A stretch of DNA of 64,000 nt from the NCBI GenBank assembly GCA_030425485.1, contig JAUIAM010000001.1, positions 1 to 64,000 of the forward strand, read 5' to 3'. This DNA comes from Verrucomicrobiia bacterium. Lineage in GTDB: Bacteria; Verrucomicrobiota; Verrucomicrobiia; Opitutales; Cerasicoccaceae. The notes under the pieces are model-generated. The model searched no databases. It saw only the letters and a program-made list of their open reading frames with translations, and was not told the origin of the DNA. The position numbers and the translations under genes were made by a program. This document shows, one piece after another, positions 41,616 through 51,365 of the stretch (position 1 is the stretch's first letter; each line of letters begins with the position of its first letter).

Positions 41616-44600
41616 AGCGTAAATTCCACCATCCCGAGCCCACCGAACGCGAACTCGCAGGTCCGCGCTACTGGCGCAGCCCCGAAGAATTGGCTGACAC
41701 GCCGGAGTTCCGCGTGTTGCTCGAGCGTGAGTTCCCGGAGGGCGCCTCCGAAACCACCGAGTCCGACCGCCGCAGCTTCCTTAAGCTGATGGGCGCCTCG
41801 GCCGCCTTTGCCGGTCTCGGCCTCACCGGCTGTCGCCAGCCCAAGGAGCACATCCTTCCGTACTCCAAGCAGCCGGAAAAAATGGTGCAGGGCGTGCCGA
41901 TTTACTACGCCAGCTCGCAGCCGGACTCCAAGGGCAACGTGCCCCTGATCGTGGAAACTCACGACGCCCGCCCGACCAAGATCGAGGGCAACCCCAGTTA
42001 CCTGCCTTACGGCGGCGGCACCACCAGCTACGCTCAGGCCAGCGTACTCGACCTTTACGACCCGGACCGCCTGCAAAAGAGCTTTACCAATAAAGGTAAG
42101 CAGCTCGGCAAGGCCGCTGTCTCCACCCAGCTCGGCGCACTGAACAAGTCTGCCAGTGCCAGCAAGGGCAAGGGCCTCGTTTTCCTCGCCCAACCCTCGA
42201 CTTCTCCCAGCCGTGCCGCTCTCGTCGAGCAAATCCGCAAGGCTATGCCGGAAGCGGTTTGGGCCGAGTACGAAGCCATTGATACCAGCAACCCCGAGCG
42301 CGGCGTCAAGTCCATCACGGGCAAGGCTGCCCGTCCGGTTTACGACTTTACTAAGGCTCAGCGCATCCTCGCGCTCGATTGCGACCTCTTCGGTACCGAG
42401 CCCGGTCATACCGCCTATGCTCGCGCCTACGCCAAGGGCCGGAAGGTAGCGACCAAGGATGATGCCGACAAGATGAACCGCCTCTATGTGGTAGAGTCCG
42501 ACTTCACCATCACGGGCGGACAAGCTGACCACCGTAAGCGTCTTGCCAGCAGCAACATCCCTGCGCTCACCGCTCTGATTCTGGCCGAAGTGGCCAAGCA
42601 GACCGGCAATGGCGACGACAAGCTTATCAAGCCTCTGGCCGAGAAGGCTGGGGCACTGGACTTTGACCCCAAGTGGATCGAAGTCTGTGTCAAAGACCTC
42701 ATTGCAGCCTCCAAGCAGCACGGTGCCATCGTTGCCGCAGGCAGCCACCAACCCGTTGAGGTTCACGTCCTCGTTTACGCGATCAATAATTTGCTCAAGG
42801 CTGACGGACACACCGTCAACTACCTGGCCCTGCCCGAGTCTGAAAAGGTGGGCACGATCAGCGATGTGGCCGACCTGCTCAACGCGGGTAAGGTCGAGAC
42901 GCTGGTCATCCTCGGGGGCAATCCCGCTTATGACGCCCCGGGCGACATCGACTGGGAAAAGCTCCAGCCCAAGGCAAAGCAGACCATTCGCTTCGGTTAC
43001 TACGATGACGAAACCAGCGAGCTGGCTGACGTGACGGTTGCCGCCAACCACTACCTCGAAAGCTGGGGTGACGGGCGCACACTGGACGGCGTTTATGTGC
43101 CGGTTCAACCCATGATTTTGCCGCTCTTTGACGGCTTTACCGAGCTGGAAGTCCTTGAATTGATTGCCACTGGCCAGTCCGCGGGCGATCAGGGCTATGC
43201 CACGGTACGCAAGACCTTTGGCGAGCTTTCCGGCAAGAAGGGCGATGTCGCTTTCAACGCCTGGTTAACCGAAGGCGTGCTCGAAGACAGCAACTTCAAG
43301 CCGATCAAGGGCGCATCCGATGCGATGTTCATGAAGTCGCTCTCGGCCATCCGCGACAACGCCGCCGTTTTGGCAGTCAAAACGCTCGGCCCCGACGCGC
43401 TCGAAGTCCGTATCGCTCCGAGCTCACACTTTTACGACGGCACCTATAATAATAACGGCTGGCTGGCAGAAACGCCGGACCCGATGACCAAGCTGACCTG
43501 GGACAATGCCATCAGCGTTAGCCCCAAGCTGGCCAAGGCTCTCGGCGTGACCCCTGATCCTATCCTCATGGACAAGATCGGCCAGCTCCACATGGATGCC
43601 AATAAGTTTGACCGCGGTAAAGAGCAGGCTCAGATGGCTACGCTCACCGTAGGTGATACGACGATTTCAGGCCCCGTCCACATCCAGCCTGGCCTGGCCG
43701 ATTACACAGTGGTAATCAACCTCGGTTTTGGTCGCCGCAAGACTGGCCGTGTGGGCACGCGCCTGAAGAACCGCCCCGGCTCCGGCAATGGCGCAGGCAT
43801 TGGCTTCGACGCCTATCCGCTGACTACCGTGGCTTCTCCCGCTGTGGCGACGGGTGCAGCGCTGAAGGTTACGGGTGAGATTTTCCAGTTGGCCAACACC
43901 CAGCAGCATTGGTCGATGGAAGGCCGCGCCATTCTTCGTGAAGGCACCGCTGAAGAATTTAGCCAAGACCCGAAGTTTGCCCAGAAGATGGGTGCTGAGT
44001 CACACGCTCCGCCCAACCTCGGTAACGCCCGCAAGGACCCCTACGAAGAGGTCGTCAAGTCGATCCCGCGTGGTGGCTCCATGTACAAGACGCCGGAGTT
44101 CAAGGCCGAGCAGCAGTGGGGCATGGTTATTGACCTCAACAGCTGCCTGGGTTGCAGCGCATGTGTCGTCGCCTGTCAGAGCGAAAACAACATTCCGATC
44201 GTGGGTAAGGACCAGGTCCTGCGCGGTCGTGAAATGCACTGGTTGCGGATCGACCGTTATTACTCGACCGGCCCTGACTTTCCGACCACGGAAATTCCGG
44301 AAGACCCGCAGGTTTCCTTCATGGGCGTGGCTTGCCAGCACTGTGAGCTTGCTCCCTGCGAAAGCGTTTGCCCAGTTAATGCTACCGTGCACGACGACCA
44401 GGGCCTGAACGTCATGGCCTACAACCGTTGCGTAGGTACGCGTTACTGCGCCAACAACTGCCCGTACAAGGTCCGCCGTTTCAACTTCTTCGATTTCAAC
44501 AAGCGCGAGCGCGGCGAGTTCTACAAGGGACCGCTCGGGCCGGACCGTTACAAGACGGAAGCTTCCCAGCTCACCCGCATGCAGAAGAACCCGAACGTCA

Positions 44601-45076
44601 CCGTCCGCATGCGCGGCGTGATGGAAAAGTGCACCTACTGCGTGCAGCGCATCGAGCAGGCCAAGATCAACCAGAAGGTCAAGGCGGGAGCCAGCCCGGA
44701 CACCAAGGTGCCGGACGGCGTGATCAAGACCGCCTGTCAGCAGGCTTGTGCGACGGACGCCATCACCTTTGGCGACGTGGCCGACTCGACGACCGAAGTT
44801 TCCAAGCTTCACGCCAACGACCGCAACTACGCCGTCCTGGGCTACCTCAACGTTCGCCCGCGCACGACCTACCTGGCTCGCCTGCGCAACCCGAACAAGG
44901 ATATGCCCGACTACACCAAGCCGCTTTCGCGCATGGAGTACGACCACAAGGCGCACGGTGGCGATCACGGTGACCACGGCAGCCATGACACTCACGGCGA
45001 CCACGGCCACGACTCACACGGTGCGCATGCCCCGTCTGATTCGCACGCCGCCCCGGCCGATGATCACCATCACTAA
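41612..45076 (+). CDS. actB: alternative complex III subunit ActB, Fe-S molybdopterin-like
   Basis: 1154 residues. Fusion of a molybdopterin-oxidoreductase-like N-terminal part (about 100-800; in known ACIII this part lacks Mo cofactor) with an NrfC-like ferredoxin part. Cluster cysteines begin at C845 (CLGCSACVVAC), then CQHCELAPCESVC, CVGTRYCANNC and CTYCVQR/CQQAC, giving up to four Fe-S clusters. A Tat motif SDRRSFLKLMG (R53, R54) leads to a lipobox (LTGC, C74), so it is exported folded and probably lipid-anchored. The last 40 residues are rich in His and Asp (HGGDHGDHGS to DDHHH), which is unusual. Overlaps actA. Confidence 0.94.
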   Translation: MKRKFHHPEPTERELAGPRYWRSPEELADTPEFRVLLEREFPEGASETTESDRRSFLKLMGASAAFAGLGLTGCRQPKEHILPYSKQPEKMVQGVPIYYASSQPDSKGNVPLIVETHDARPTKIEGNPSYLPYGGGTTSYAQASVLDLYDPDRLQKSFTNKGKQLGKAAVSTQLGALNKSASASKGKGLVFLAQPSTSPSRAALVEQIRKAMPEAVWAEYEAIDTSNPERGVKSITGKAARPVYDFTKAQRILALDCDLFGTEPGHTAYARAYAKGRKVATKDDADKMNRLYVVESDFTITGGQADHRKRLASSNIPALTALILAEVAKQTGNGDDKLIKPLAEKAGALDFDPKWIEVCVKDLIAASKQHGAIVAAGSHQPVEVHVLVYAINNLLKADGHTVNYLALPESEKVGTISDVADLLNAGKVETLVILGGNPAYDAPGDIDWEKLQPKAKQTIRFGYYDDETSELADVTVAANHYLESWGDGRTLDGVYVPVQPMILPLFDGFTELEVLELIATGQSAGDQGYATVRKTFGELSGKKGDVAFNAWLTEGVLEDSNFKPIKGASDAMFMKSLSAIRDNAAVLAVKTLGPDALEVRIAPSSHFYDGTYNNNGWLAETPDPMTKLTWDNAISVSPKLAKALGVTPDPILMDKIGQLHMDANKFDRGKEQAQMATLTVGDTTISGPVHIQPGLADYTVVINLGFGRRKTGRVGTRLKNRPGSGNGAGIGFDAYPLTTVASPAVATGAALKVTGEIFQLANTQQHWSMEGRAILREGTAEEFSQDPKFAQKMGAESHAPPNLGNARKDPYEEVVKSIPRGGSMYKTPEFKAEQQWGMVIDLNSCLGCSACVVACQSENNIPIVGKDQVLRGREMHWLRIDRYYSTGPDFPTTEIPEDPQVSFMGVACQHCELAPCESVCPVNATVHDDQGLNVMAYNRCVGTRYCANNCPYKVRRFNFFDFNKRERGEFYKGPLGPDRYKTEASQLTRMQKNPNVTVRMRGVMEKCTYCVQRIEQAKINQKVKAGASPDTKVPDGVIKTACQQACATDAITFGDVADSTTEVSKLHANDRNYAVLGYLNVRPRTTYLARLRNPNKDMPDYTKPLSRMEYDHKAHGGDHGDHGSHDTHGDHGHDSHGAHAPSDSHAAPADDHHH

Positions 45077-45120
45077 TTCCCTGAACCCAATCTTTTTCCA
45101 ACCTAAGCACTATTTCCCGG

Positions 45121-46614
45121 ATGCCTGAAATCGCACCAGAGTTGCCCTTCACCGCCTCGGACGCCGAGTCGCGGGAGAAGCTGCTGGCCAAGGTCAAACC
45201 GGTAGAAGCCCCCCGTCGCGAACTCGTGACCGGCGACAAGGACTTCCACTGGGTGACTGAAAAGGTCTGTGGTATTCCCGAGAGCAAGACCCCCCGCTGG
45301 TGGTGGATCATGTTCTGCGTGGCGGCCTGTATGGCCACCTTCACACTTGCCGGCCTGACCTGGCTCGTATCCTCAGGGGTAGGGGTCTGGGGCTTGGCTA
45401 ATCCCGTCAACTGGGGTTGGGCGATTGTGAACTTCGTGTTCTGGATTGGTATCGGCCACGCCGGTACACTTATTTCCGCTATTTTGTGCCTGCTGCGCCA
45501 GAAATGGCGCGTATCTATCAACCGTGCTGCGGAGGCCATGACCATCTTCGCGGTGGTCTGTGCGGGTATCTTCCCGCTCTTCCACGTCGGTCGCGTCTGG
45601 TTCGCATGGTGGCTTTTCCCGCTGCCCAATGCCAACTGGATCTGGCCACAGTTCCGATCGCCACTGGAGTGGGACGTGTTCGCGGTTTCGACTTACGGTA
45701 CGGTATCGGTGCTCTTCTGGTACATGGGGCTCATCCCTGACCTTGGCACGATGCGCGACCGTGCGCTGAAGGCGGGTAAGCTCATCAAGGCCTGGGCCTA
45801 CGGCGTCTTTGCCATGGGTTGGCGCCAGAGCAACCGTCACTGGCGCAACTACGAAATGGCCTACCTGCTCCTCGCGGGTCTGTCCACGCCCCTGGTGCTC
45901 TCCGTGCACACGATCGTTTCGTTTGACTTCGCCGCTTCCCAGCTCCCCGGTTGGCACACTACCATTTTCCCACCGTACTTCGTGGCCGGTGCTATTTTCT
46001 CCGGCTTCGGCATGGTGCTGACCCTGATGCTGCCGTTGCGCGCCGTCTATGGTCTGCACAACCTGATTACGCAGTACCACATTGACTGCATGTGTAAGAT
46101 CATCCTGGCGACGGGCTCGATGGTTGGCTACGCGTACATGATGGAGTTCTTCATCGCCTGGTACGGTGCGAACCCCTACGAAGGCTTTGCCTTTATCAAC
46201 CGCGCCCTTGGTCAGTACGCCTGGTCTTACTACATCATGGTTGGCTGCAACGTTATCTCGCCGCACCTGTTCTGGTTCAAGGCGGTACGTGAAAACACGG
46301 CACTGGTCTGGATCATCTGCGGCTTTGTTAACGTGGGTATGTGGTTCGAGCGTTTCGTTATCACGGTGACCTCGCTGGCCAACGACTTCCTGCCTTCGAG
46401 CTGGGGTTACTACTCGCCGACTATCGTCGACATCTTCACTTTCTTTGGCACCTTCGGCCTGTTCTCCGTGCTGTTCCTCCTCTTCGTACGCTTCCTGCCC
46501 ATGATGCCCATGGGTGAGATCAAGGCAGTCATGAAGCAGGGTGACGCTCATGGTCACGGCACCGGCACGCAGGCTGTACCGCACGACGTACACGGGAAGG
46601 GAGGGCACCACTAA
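45121..46614 (+). CDS. actC: alternative complex III subunit ActC, NrfD-like
   Basis: 497 residues. NrfD/PsrC-family integral membrane subunit with about ten TM helices (for example [18 protein letters not shown] and [19 protein letters not shown]). In ACIII it binds quinol near the Fe-S subunit and may couple to proton movement. An N-terminal soluble segment of about 60 residues and a histidine-rich C-terminus ([16 protein letters not shown]) flank the core. Stop and start of actC/actD overlap by one base (TAATG). Lies 44 bases after actB. Confidence 0.93.
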   Translation: MPEIAPELPFTASDAESREKLLAKVKPVEAPRRELVTGDKDFHWVTEKVCGIPESKTPRWWWIMFCVAACMATFTLAGLTWLVSSGVGVWGLANPVNWGWAIVNFVFWIGIGHAGTLISAILCLLRQKWRVSINRAAEAMTIFAVVCAGIFPLFHVGRVWFAWWLFPLPNANWIWPQFRSPLEWDVFAVSTYGTVSVLFWYMGLIPDLGTMRDRALKAGKLIKAWAYGVFAMGWRQSNRHWRNYEMAYLLLAGLSTPLVLSVHTIVSFDFAASQLPGWHTTIFPPYFVAGAIFSGFGMVLTLMLPLRAVYGLHNLITQYHIDCMCKIILATGSMVGYAYMMEFFIAWYGANPYEGFAFINRALGQYAWSYYIMVGCNVISPHLFWFKAVRENTALVWIICGFVNVGMWFERFVITVTSLANDFLPSSWGYYSPTIVDIFTFFGTFGLFSVLFLLFVRFLPMMPMGEIKAVMKQGDAHGHGTGTQAVPHDVHGKGGHH

Positions 46615-47153
46615 TGGCACACGCTCAAGATACTTACGGAATTCTGGCGGAGTTCTCCGAGACACCGGCTTTTTACGAGGCCGTTGGCAAGGTGAAGGAC
46701 GCTGGCTACAAGAACTTTGACTGCTTCACGCCTTTCCCGGTTCACGGGTTAGACGGCCAGATGGGGCTCGGTCGCTCCAAAGTGCCGATCTTCACCGCCA
46801 TCGGTGGGGTAACGGGCTTTTGCACCGGCACGCTCATCACCTGGTACATGAACGGCCTCGACTACCCGCTCATCGTGGGGGGCAAGCCCTTCTGGAGCCC
46901 GATCTTTCCCTTCCCGATCATGTACGAGCTGACAATTCTGTTGGCTGCCTTCGGCACACTTTTCGGAATGTTCGCTATGAACCTGCTGCCCCGGCATAAC
47001 CACCCGGTCTTTGAGTACGAGGACTACATCAAGTGCGGCGACGACACCTTCTTCCTCGTCATCGAAAAAGCCGACCCGCAATTCGACTTGGAGCAAACCA
47101 AGGCCTTCGTCGAATCGCTGGGCAGTAACAAAGTGGAGGTCTTGAAAGCCTGA
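46614..47153 (+). CDS. actD: alternative complex III subunit ActD (DUF3341)
   Basis: 179 residues. DUF3341 protein: soluble N-terminal domain (YGILAEFSETPAFYEAV, KNFDCFTPFPVHGLD), two TM helices at about 62-82 and 98-123, and a C-terminal domain with FFLVIEKADPQFD. Structural subunit next to ActC and ActF in the membrane. Start overlaps the actC stop, and its stop overlaps the actE start (TGATG), consistent with tight translational coupling for fixed stoichiometry. Confidence 0.93.
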   Translation: MAHAQDTYGILAEFSETPAFYEAVGKVKDAGYKNFDCFTPFPVHGLDGQMGLGRSKVPIFTAIGGVTGFCTGTLITWYMNGLDYPLIVGGKPFWSPIFPFPIMYELTILLAAFGTLFGMFAMNLLPRHNHPVFEYEDYIKCGDDTFFLVIEKADPQFDLEQTKAFVESLGSNKVEVLKA

Positions 47154-47812
47154 TGCGTTACTTTATCGGCATATGGATTTTCCTCATTATCGCGGTGGTC
47201 TCCCTGCTGGGATTCCGTGGTAGCAAGAGCAAGGACCAGCCGCTCTATGTCTTTCCGGACATGGATTGGCAGGCCAAATACTTGCCCCAGGGGGAAAACA
47301 AGTTTTTCGCAGACGGACGCAATGACCGCCCGATGGTGCCCGGTACCGCTGGGCGCGGCTACGGCAACCAGCTCGCTTCCGTTTTCTCGGCTGACTACAC
47401 CGACCCGGTGAGCGAAAACCCGCCCCTCTACTCTGGTAAGGATGATGAGGGCGAGTGGATGCGCGGCTTCCCCGTAGAGGTCAATGACGAGTTCATGCTC
47501 CTCGGACAGCAGAAGTACGACATCTTCTGCGCGGTTTGCCATGGTGCTTCCGGCGACGGTAACGGCGTGGTCAAGCAGTACGAAGGCGCGACCCTCATTG
47601 CTTCTCTCCTGCAAGAGCGGCTCATGGCCATGCCTGAAGGCGAAATCTTTAACACCATCACCCATGGTAAGCTCAATATGGGCGCTTATGGCATGAAACT
47701 GCGCCCTGATGAACGCTGGGCAGTGGTCGCATACGTACGCGCTCTCCAGTTGGCATCAAGCGCCAGTGTGGATGACGTTCCCGAACAATTTAAATCGGAG
47801 CTTGGACTATGA
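47153..47812 (+). CDS. actE: alternative complex III subunit ActE, monoheme cytochrome c
   Basis: 219 residues. N-terminal hydrophobic anchor (YFIGIWIFLIIAVVSLLG) and one heme site CAVCH (C126, C129, H130); the likely axial methionine lies in the NMGAYGMKLRPDER region. Monoheme ActE hands electrons from the complex to an oxidase or soluble cytochrome. It has the usual length. Stop overlaps the actF start (ATGA). Confidence 0.93.
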   Translation: MRYFIGIWIFLIIAVVSLLGFRGSKSKDQPLYVFPDMDWQAKYLPQGENKFFADGRNDRPMVPGTAGRGYGNQLASVFSADYTDPVSENPPLYSGKDDEGEWMRGFPVEVNDEFMLLGQQKYDIFCAVCHGASGDGNGVVKQYEGATLIASLLQERLMAMPEGEIFNTITHGKLNMGAYGMKLRPDERWAVVAYVRALQLASSASVDDVPEQFKSELGL

Positions 47813-49122
47813 GTAGTGAAGCCGCAGTAGCATCCGTTCCGGCTGAAGCCGCCGCCTCCGGTGGCCGCAAAAGCCCGGCAATCCTCTTCCTTATCATCGG
47901 CATCATCGGTCTTGCCGTGGCTCTCTTCGGCCTGGTGACGGGCCTGGAGAACGGCTCTGGCCGTGCTGGCCTCAGCTGGCTGCTTGGGTTCAGCTTTTGG
48001 TTTGCTGCCCTCGTGGGTATGCTTTTCCTTGTTCAGCTTTCCTACGTCTTCGACGCAGGCTGGAGCACGATCATCCGTCGCCAGATGGAGCACTTCCTAG
48101 GCGCCTTCCCCTGGCTGTTCCTCTTGCTCGTGCCGGTTATCGCCCTGCCGTTCTTTATTGGTGACAACACCGGTATGGTCTGGAAATGGCTCAACCTCGA
48201 CAACATCCTGCCGGGTATTCACCCGACGCGGGTAGGGGATGACCCGCTTTACCTGCTCAAGGCAGCCTTCCTGAACCAGACGAGCCTTTTCATCGGCCTG
48301 GGGGTATCCTTCGTTATTTTCTGCGGACTCTCCGCGGCCCTGCGCAAGCATTCCTTCACCAATGACTTTCAGCCTGACGCCAAGCACTACGCAGCGTGCC
48401 GCAGGTGGTCGGGTGCGGGCTTGTTCCTGACGCCGATCGGCACCACGGTCATGGTCATGTACCTGCTGATGAGCCTCAGCTACCACTGGTTCTCCACCAT
48501 GTACGGGGTATGGTTCTTCGCGCTGTCCATGCGTGTTGCTCTGGCCACGATGGTCATCACCTGCTTCTTCCTCAGCACCCGTGGCGGCCTCAAGGGGATC
48601 TTTAACCAGAGTCACTATTACTTCCTGGGCTGCCTTTGCCTGGCCTTTACGATCTTCTGGGCTTACATCAGCTTCTCCCAGTTCTTCCTGATCTACAACG
48701 CCAACATCCCGGAAGAAACCTACTGGTACAACATGCGTCAGCTTAATGCCGATGGCACCTTCAACGGCTGGTGGTGGGTCGGCCTGTCACTGGTCTTCTT
48801 CATGTTCCTTTTCCCCTTCCTTTTCCTGCTCCGCTACAAGAGTAAGGTTCAGGTTCGCAGTATTGTGTTCATCTGCTGCTGGATCCTCTTCTTTGCGATC
48901 GTAGACCTTTACTTTAACATTATACCGACGCAGAAAGCGGCCGACAATATCCTCGGTTACAACGTCACGCCGGTATTTTCCAAATATATGATCTTTGATG
49001 TCGCGGCAATCATCGGCATCGGCGGTATCGTCATCTGGGCAGCGCTACGCAGCATGTCCAAGACCTACATCATCCCGATTCACGACCCGCGCATCCGCGA
49101 ATCCATCTCCAGCGTCCAGTAA
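47809..49122 (+). CDS. actF: alternative complex III subunit ActF
   Basis: 437 residues, about ten TM helices, an NrfD-like paralogue of ActC. Notable periplasmic or lumenal blocks: DNTGMVWKWLNLDN, KAAFLNQTSLFIGLG and NIPEETYWYNMRQ. ActF pairs with ActC to form the membrane core of ACIII. This is the last core act gene; the next gene begins two bases later and belongs to a group specific to this locus. Confidence 0.92.
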   Translation: MSSEAAVASVPAEAAASGGRKSPAILFLIIGIIGLAVALFGLVTGLENGSGRAGLSWLLGFSFWFAALVGMLFLVQLSYVFDAGWSTIIRRQMEHFLGAFPWLFLLLVPVIALPFFIGDNTGMVWKWLNLDNILPGIHPTRVGDDPLYLLKAAFLNQTSLFIGLGVSFVIFCGLSAALRKHSFTNDFQPDAKHYAACRRWSGAGLFLTPIGTTVMVMYLLMSLSYHWFSTMYGVWFFALSMRVALATMVITCFFLSTRGGLKGIFNQSHYYFLGCLCLAFTIFWAYISFSQFFLIYNANIPEETYWYNMRQLNADGTFNGWWWVGLSLVFFMFLFPFLFLLRYKSKVQVRSIVFICCWILFFAIVDLYFNIIPTQKAADNILGYNVTPVFSKYMIFDVAAIIGIGGIVIWAALRSMSKTYIIPIHDPRIRESISSVQ

Positions 49123-49124
49123 CC

Positions 49125-49598
49125 ATGTCAAACACCGCGCCGGAAACCAGTCATTCCAACTACATGCTCTCCATCCTTGGAGCGCTTGGCAGCATCCTGC
49201 TCTTTGGTCTCATCGTCCTGATTGCCTACGTGTATATGTTCGATCCCGAGCCGGTCAACCAGCAGCGCATTGATCAGCGCCTGACCATACGCGGTGAGGT
49301 TGACGCCAAGCAGAAGGCCCTGACCACCGAGTATGCTGTGGTCAACGCCGATGAGGGCACGGTACGCATTCCGACCGAGCTCGCCATGCAGTTGGTCGTG
49401 AAAAAAAATCAAGAAAACCCAGACGGCATTTTCCCCGCTACGATCGAGGCAGCTCCTGCCCCGGCGACTCCCTCTGAGAAGTCAGAGGATAAGAGTGACG
49501 AAGCGGCTGAGACTGCCGATAACTCCGAGCCCACTGAGGCTGATCCTGCCACTGGCGAGAAGGAGGCTTCCGCCAAGCCGGCATCTGAGGCTAAGTAA
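49125..49598 (+). CDS. membrane-anchored low-complexity protein between ACIII and cbb3 genes
   Basis: 157 residues. One TM helix at about 13-35 (MLSILGALGSILLFGLIVLI), a conserved-looking segment of about 55 residues (NQQRIDQRLTIRGEVD, VRIPTELAMQLVVKKNQ), then a 45-residue Ala/Pro/Glu/Ser/Thr tail (PAPATPSEKSEDKSDEAAE). The charge layout suggests the tail is periplasmic. No family recognised. Position, with 2 bases from actF and 0 from the next gene, makes it a likely accessory subunit or linker between ACIII and the oxidase. Confidence 0.75.
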   Translation: MSNTAPETSHSNYMLSILGALGSILLFGLIVLIAYVYMFDPEPVNQQRIDQRLTIRGEVDAKQKALTTEYAVVNADEGTVRIPTELAMQLVVKKNQENPDGIFPATIEAAPAPATPSEKSEDKSDEAAETADNSEPTEADPATGEKEASAKPASEAK

Positions 49599-49850
49599 AT
49601 GGAATCGTGGGACGGTTATCTGATCTTTATTGCAGCGATGGGAGCTATGTTCTTCACATCGGCTGTGCTCGTGCTCGTGTGGGCGCTTAAGCACAAGCAA
49701 TTCAGTAAGTTGAACCAAGGCGCTCGCGTCATCTTTGACGAAGAGGAGCCCGAAGGCGTACACACGGACTACTTTCCCGGCGAGGCTGCCAAGGCCCGCG
49801 AGATGCTGGCCAAGGAAGAGCACAAGCCTCTCAAGCACGCAACCCGCTAA
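49599..49850 (+). CDS. ccoS: CcoS-like cbb3 oxidase assembly protein
   Basis: 83 residues: one TM helix (about 8-30) followed by WALKHKQFSKLNQGARVIFDEEEPEG, which closely follows the CcoS pattern of W-A-x-x-x-x-Q-F-x-x-L and a short acidic tail. CcoS is needed for insertion of copper and heme into cbb3 oxidase. The tail is longer than in typical CcoS (about 50-70 residues in total). Located just before ccoN. The family assignment is from the short motif, so it is moderate. Confidence 0.65.
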   Translation: MESWDGYLIFIAAMGAMFFTSAVLVLVWALKHKQFSKLNQGARVIFDEEEPEGVHTDYFPGEAAKAREMLAKEEHKPLKHATR

Positions 49851-49874
49851 TTATCTGACTTTTTTCACCACTCG

Positions 49875-51365
49875 ATGAGCCCGCTCATATCCTTTTTCAC
49901 CTCTATCGACCCCCGGCAAAAAACCGGGGTACCGCTGAAGGTGCAGCTAAGCGAGATCGATCGGCAGATGCGTGTGCCGGTGATCATGTTCCTGTGCTTT
50001 GCCGTGCTGTGGTTACAGATCGGTACCTTCTTTGCCATGGTTTCCTCCATCAAGCTCCACAACCCGGAGTTTTTGGGCGATCTCTCGTGGTTAACTTTTG
50101 GCCGCACCCGTAGCGCTCACCTCAACAGCGTGGCCTATGGCTGGGCAAACAACGCGGTTTTCGGCGTCGGCCTCTGGATCATGGCGCGCCTGTGTAAGGT
50201 CACTGTGCGCCATGCGGGCATCCTGATTACGGCAGGTATTTTCTGGAACATCGGCGTCGCCGCCGGGGTATTTGGTATTCTCAGTGGCGGCATGACTTCC
50301 ATCGAGTGGCTGGAAATGCCCATGCAGGTTGCTCCCTTACTCGCACTCTCCTACGCCATGATCGGCGTCTGGGGCGTGATTATGTTCCGCTATCGAGCGC
50401 TGGGGCATGTCTATGTTTCGCAGTGGTATATCCTCGGTGGGCTTTTCTGGTTCCCTTGGATTTACATGATTGCGCAAGTCATGATCCTGTGGGTACCCGC
50501 GCGCGGTACCGTGCAGGCGATCACTAACTGGTGGTTCGCGCACAATGTGCTCGGTCTCTGGTACACGCCCATGGGATTGGCCGCGATTTACTATTTCCTG
50601 CCCAAAGTGCTTGGGCGTCCCATCCACAGCTACTACCTGTCTGTGCTTGGCTTCTGGTCGCTGGCACTCTTCTACAACTGGGCCGGTGTGCACCACCTCA
50701 TCGGAGGTCCGATTCCTGTCTGGCTGATTTCGGCCGGTATCGTGGCCAGCGTTATGATGGTTATTCCCGCCATCGTGACCGCGATCAACCACCACATGAC
50801 AGCCGTGGGCAATGCCCGTGCCGTGTGGTGCAGCCCGACCCTACGTTTCATTGTCTTCGGTGCGATGTCCTACACCTTTGCCAGTCTGTTCGGATCAGCA
50901 ATGGCCCTGCGCGACATCAACGTCGTGACGCACTTTTCGCAATTTACGGTCGGACACGCACACCACGGCGCTTACGCCTTCTTTACCATGGTGATGTTTG
51001 GTAGCGTCTACTTTATGGTGCCCCGCCTGCTCAAGCGCGAATGGCCTTCGGCTGCGCTTATCAAGGTCCACTTCTGGGGCACGGCGATCGGCATCGGTAT
51101 CATGCTCTTTGCGCTGCATATTGGCGGCTGGATTCAGGGCGAGATGTGGAACGAACTCAAGGACGGCGCTCCGGTTTACTCCAACCTTGATGTTTCCCAG
51201 GCGCTGGTGAAGTGGTTCCTCTCGCGCTCTTTTGCCGGTATCCTGCTGACCATCGGCCATGTTGCCTTTCTGGTGAACTTCGTATGGATGCTCGCTGGTG
51301 GTAAATCCACCCGCTATAAGGAAGGCCCGACCCTAATCGGTGATAAGGAGGGCTCCACACTGTGA
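49875..51365 (+). CDS. ccoN: cbb3-type cytochrome c oxidase subunit I
   Basis: 496 residues, about 12 TM helices. Heme-copper oxidase ligands: H82 (TRSAHLNSVAYG, low-spin heme b), H223 (WWFAHNVLGLWY) and H273-H274 with active-site Y267 (LFYNWAGVHHL, the cbb3 tyrosine position on helix VII), and H361/H363 (TVGHAHHGAYAF). This pattern, with Tyr just before the HH pair, marks cbb3 rather than aa3. Reduces O2 to water, with high oxygen affinity in the family. Stop overlaps the GTG start of ccoO. Confidence 0.93.
   Translation: MSPLISFFTSIDPRQKTGVPLKVQLSEIDRQMRVPVIMFLCFAVLWLQIGTFFAMVSSIKLHNPEFLGDLSWLTFGRTRSAHLNSVAYGWANNAVFGVGLWIMARLCKVTVRHAGILITAGIFWNIGVAAGVFGILSGGMTSIEWLEMPMQVAPLLALSYAMIGVWGVIMFRYRALGHVYVSQWYILGGLFWFPWIYMIAQVMILWVPARGTVQAITNWWFAHNVLGLWYTPMGLAAIYYFLPKVLGRPIHSYYLSVLGFWSLALFYNWAGVHHLIGGPIPVWLISAGIVASVMMVIPAIVTAINHHMTAVGNARAVWCSPTLRFIVFGAMSYTFASLFGSAMALRDINVVTHFSQFTVGHAHHGAYAFFTMVMFGSVYFMVPRLLKREWPSAALIKVHFWGTAIGIGIMLFALHIGGWIQGEMWNELKDGAPVYSNLDVSQALVKWFLSRSFAGILLTIGHVAFLVNFVWMLAGGKSTRYKEGPTLIGDKEGSTL

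Noticed and set aside
41606-43108. 500-codon minus-strand frame
   Set aside because: Antisense to actB; no start signal or domain.
45373-46665. 430-codon minus-strand frame
   Set aside because: Antisense to actC; hydrophilic mirror of TM codons.
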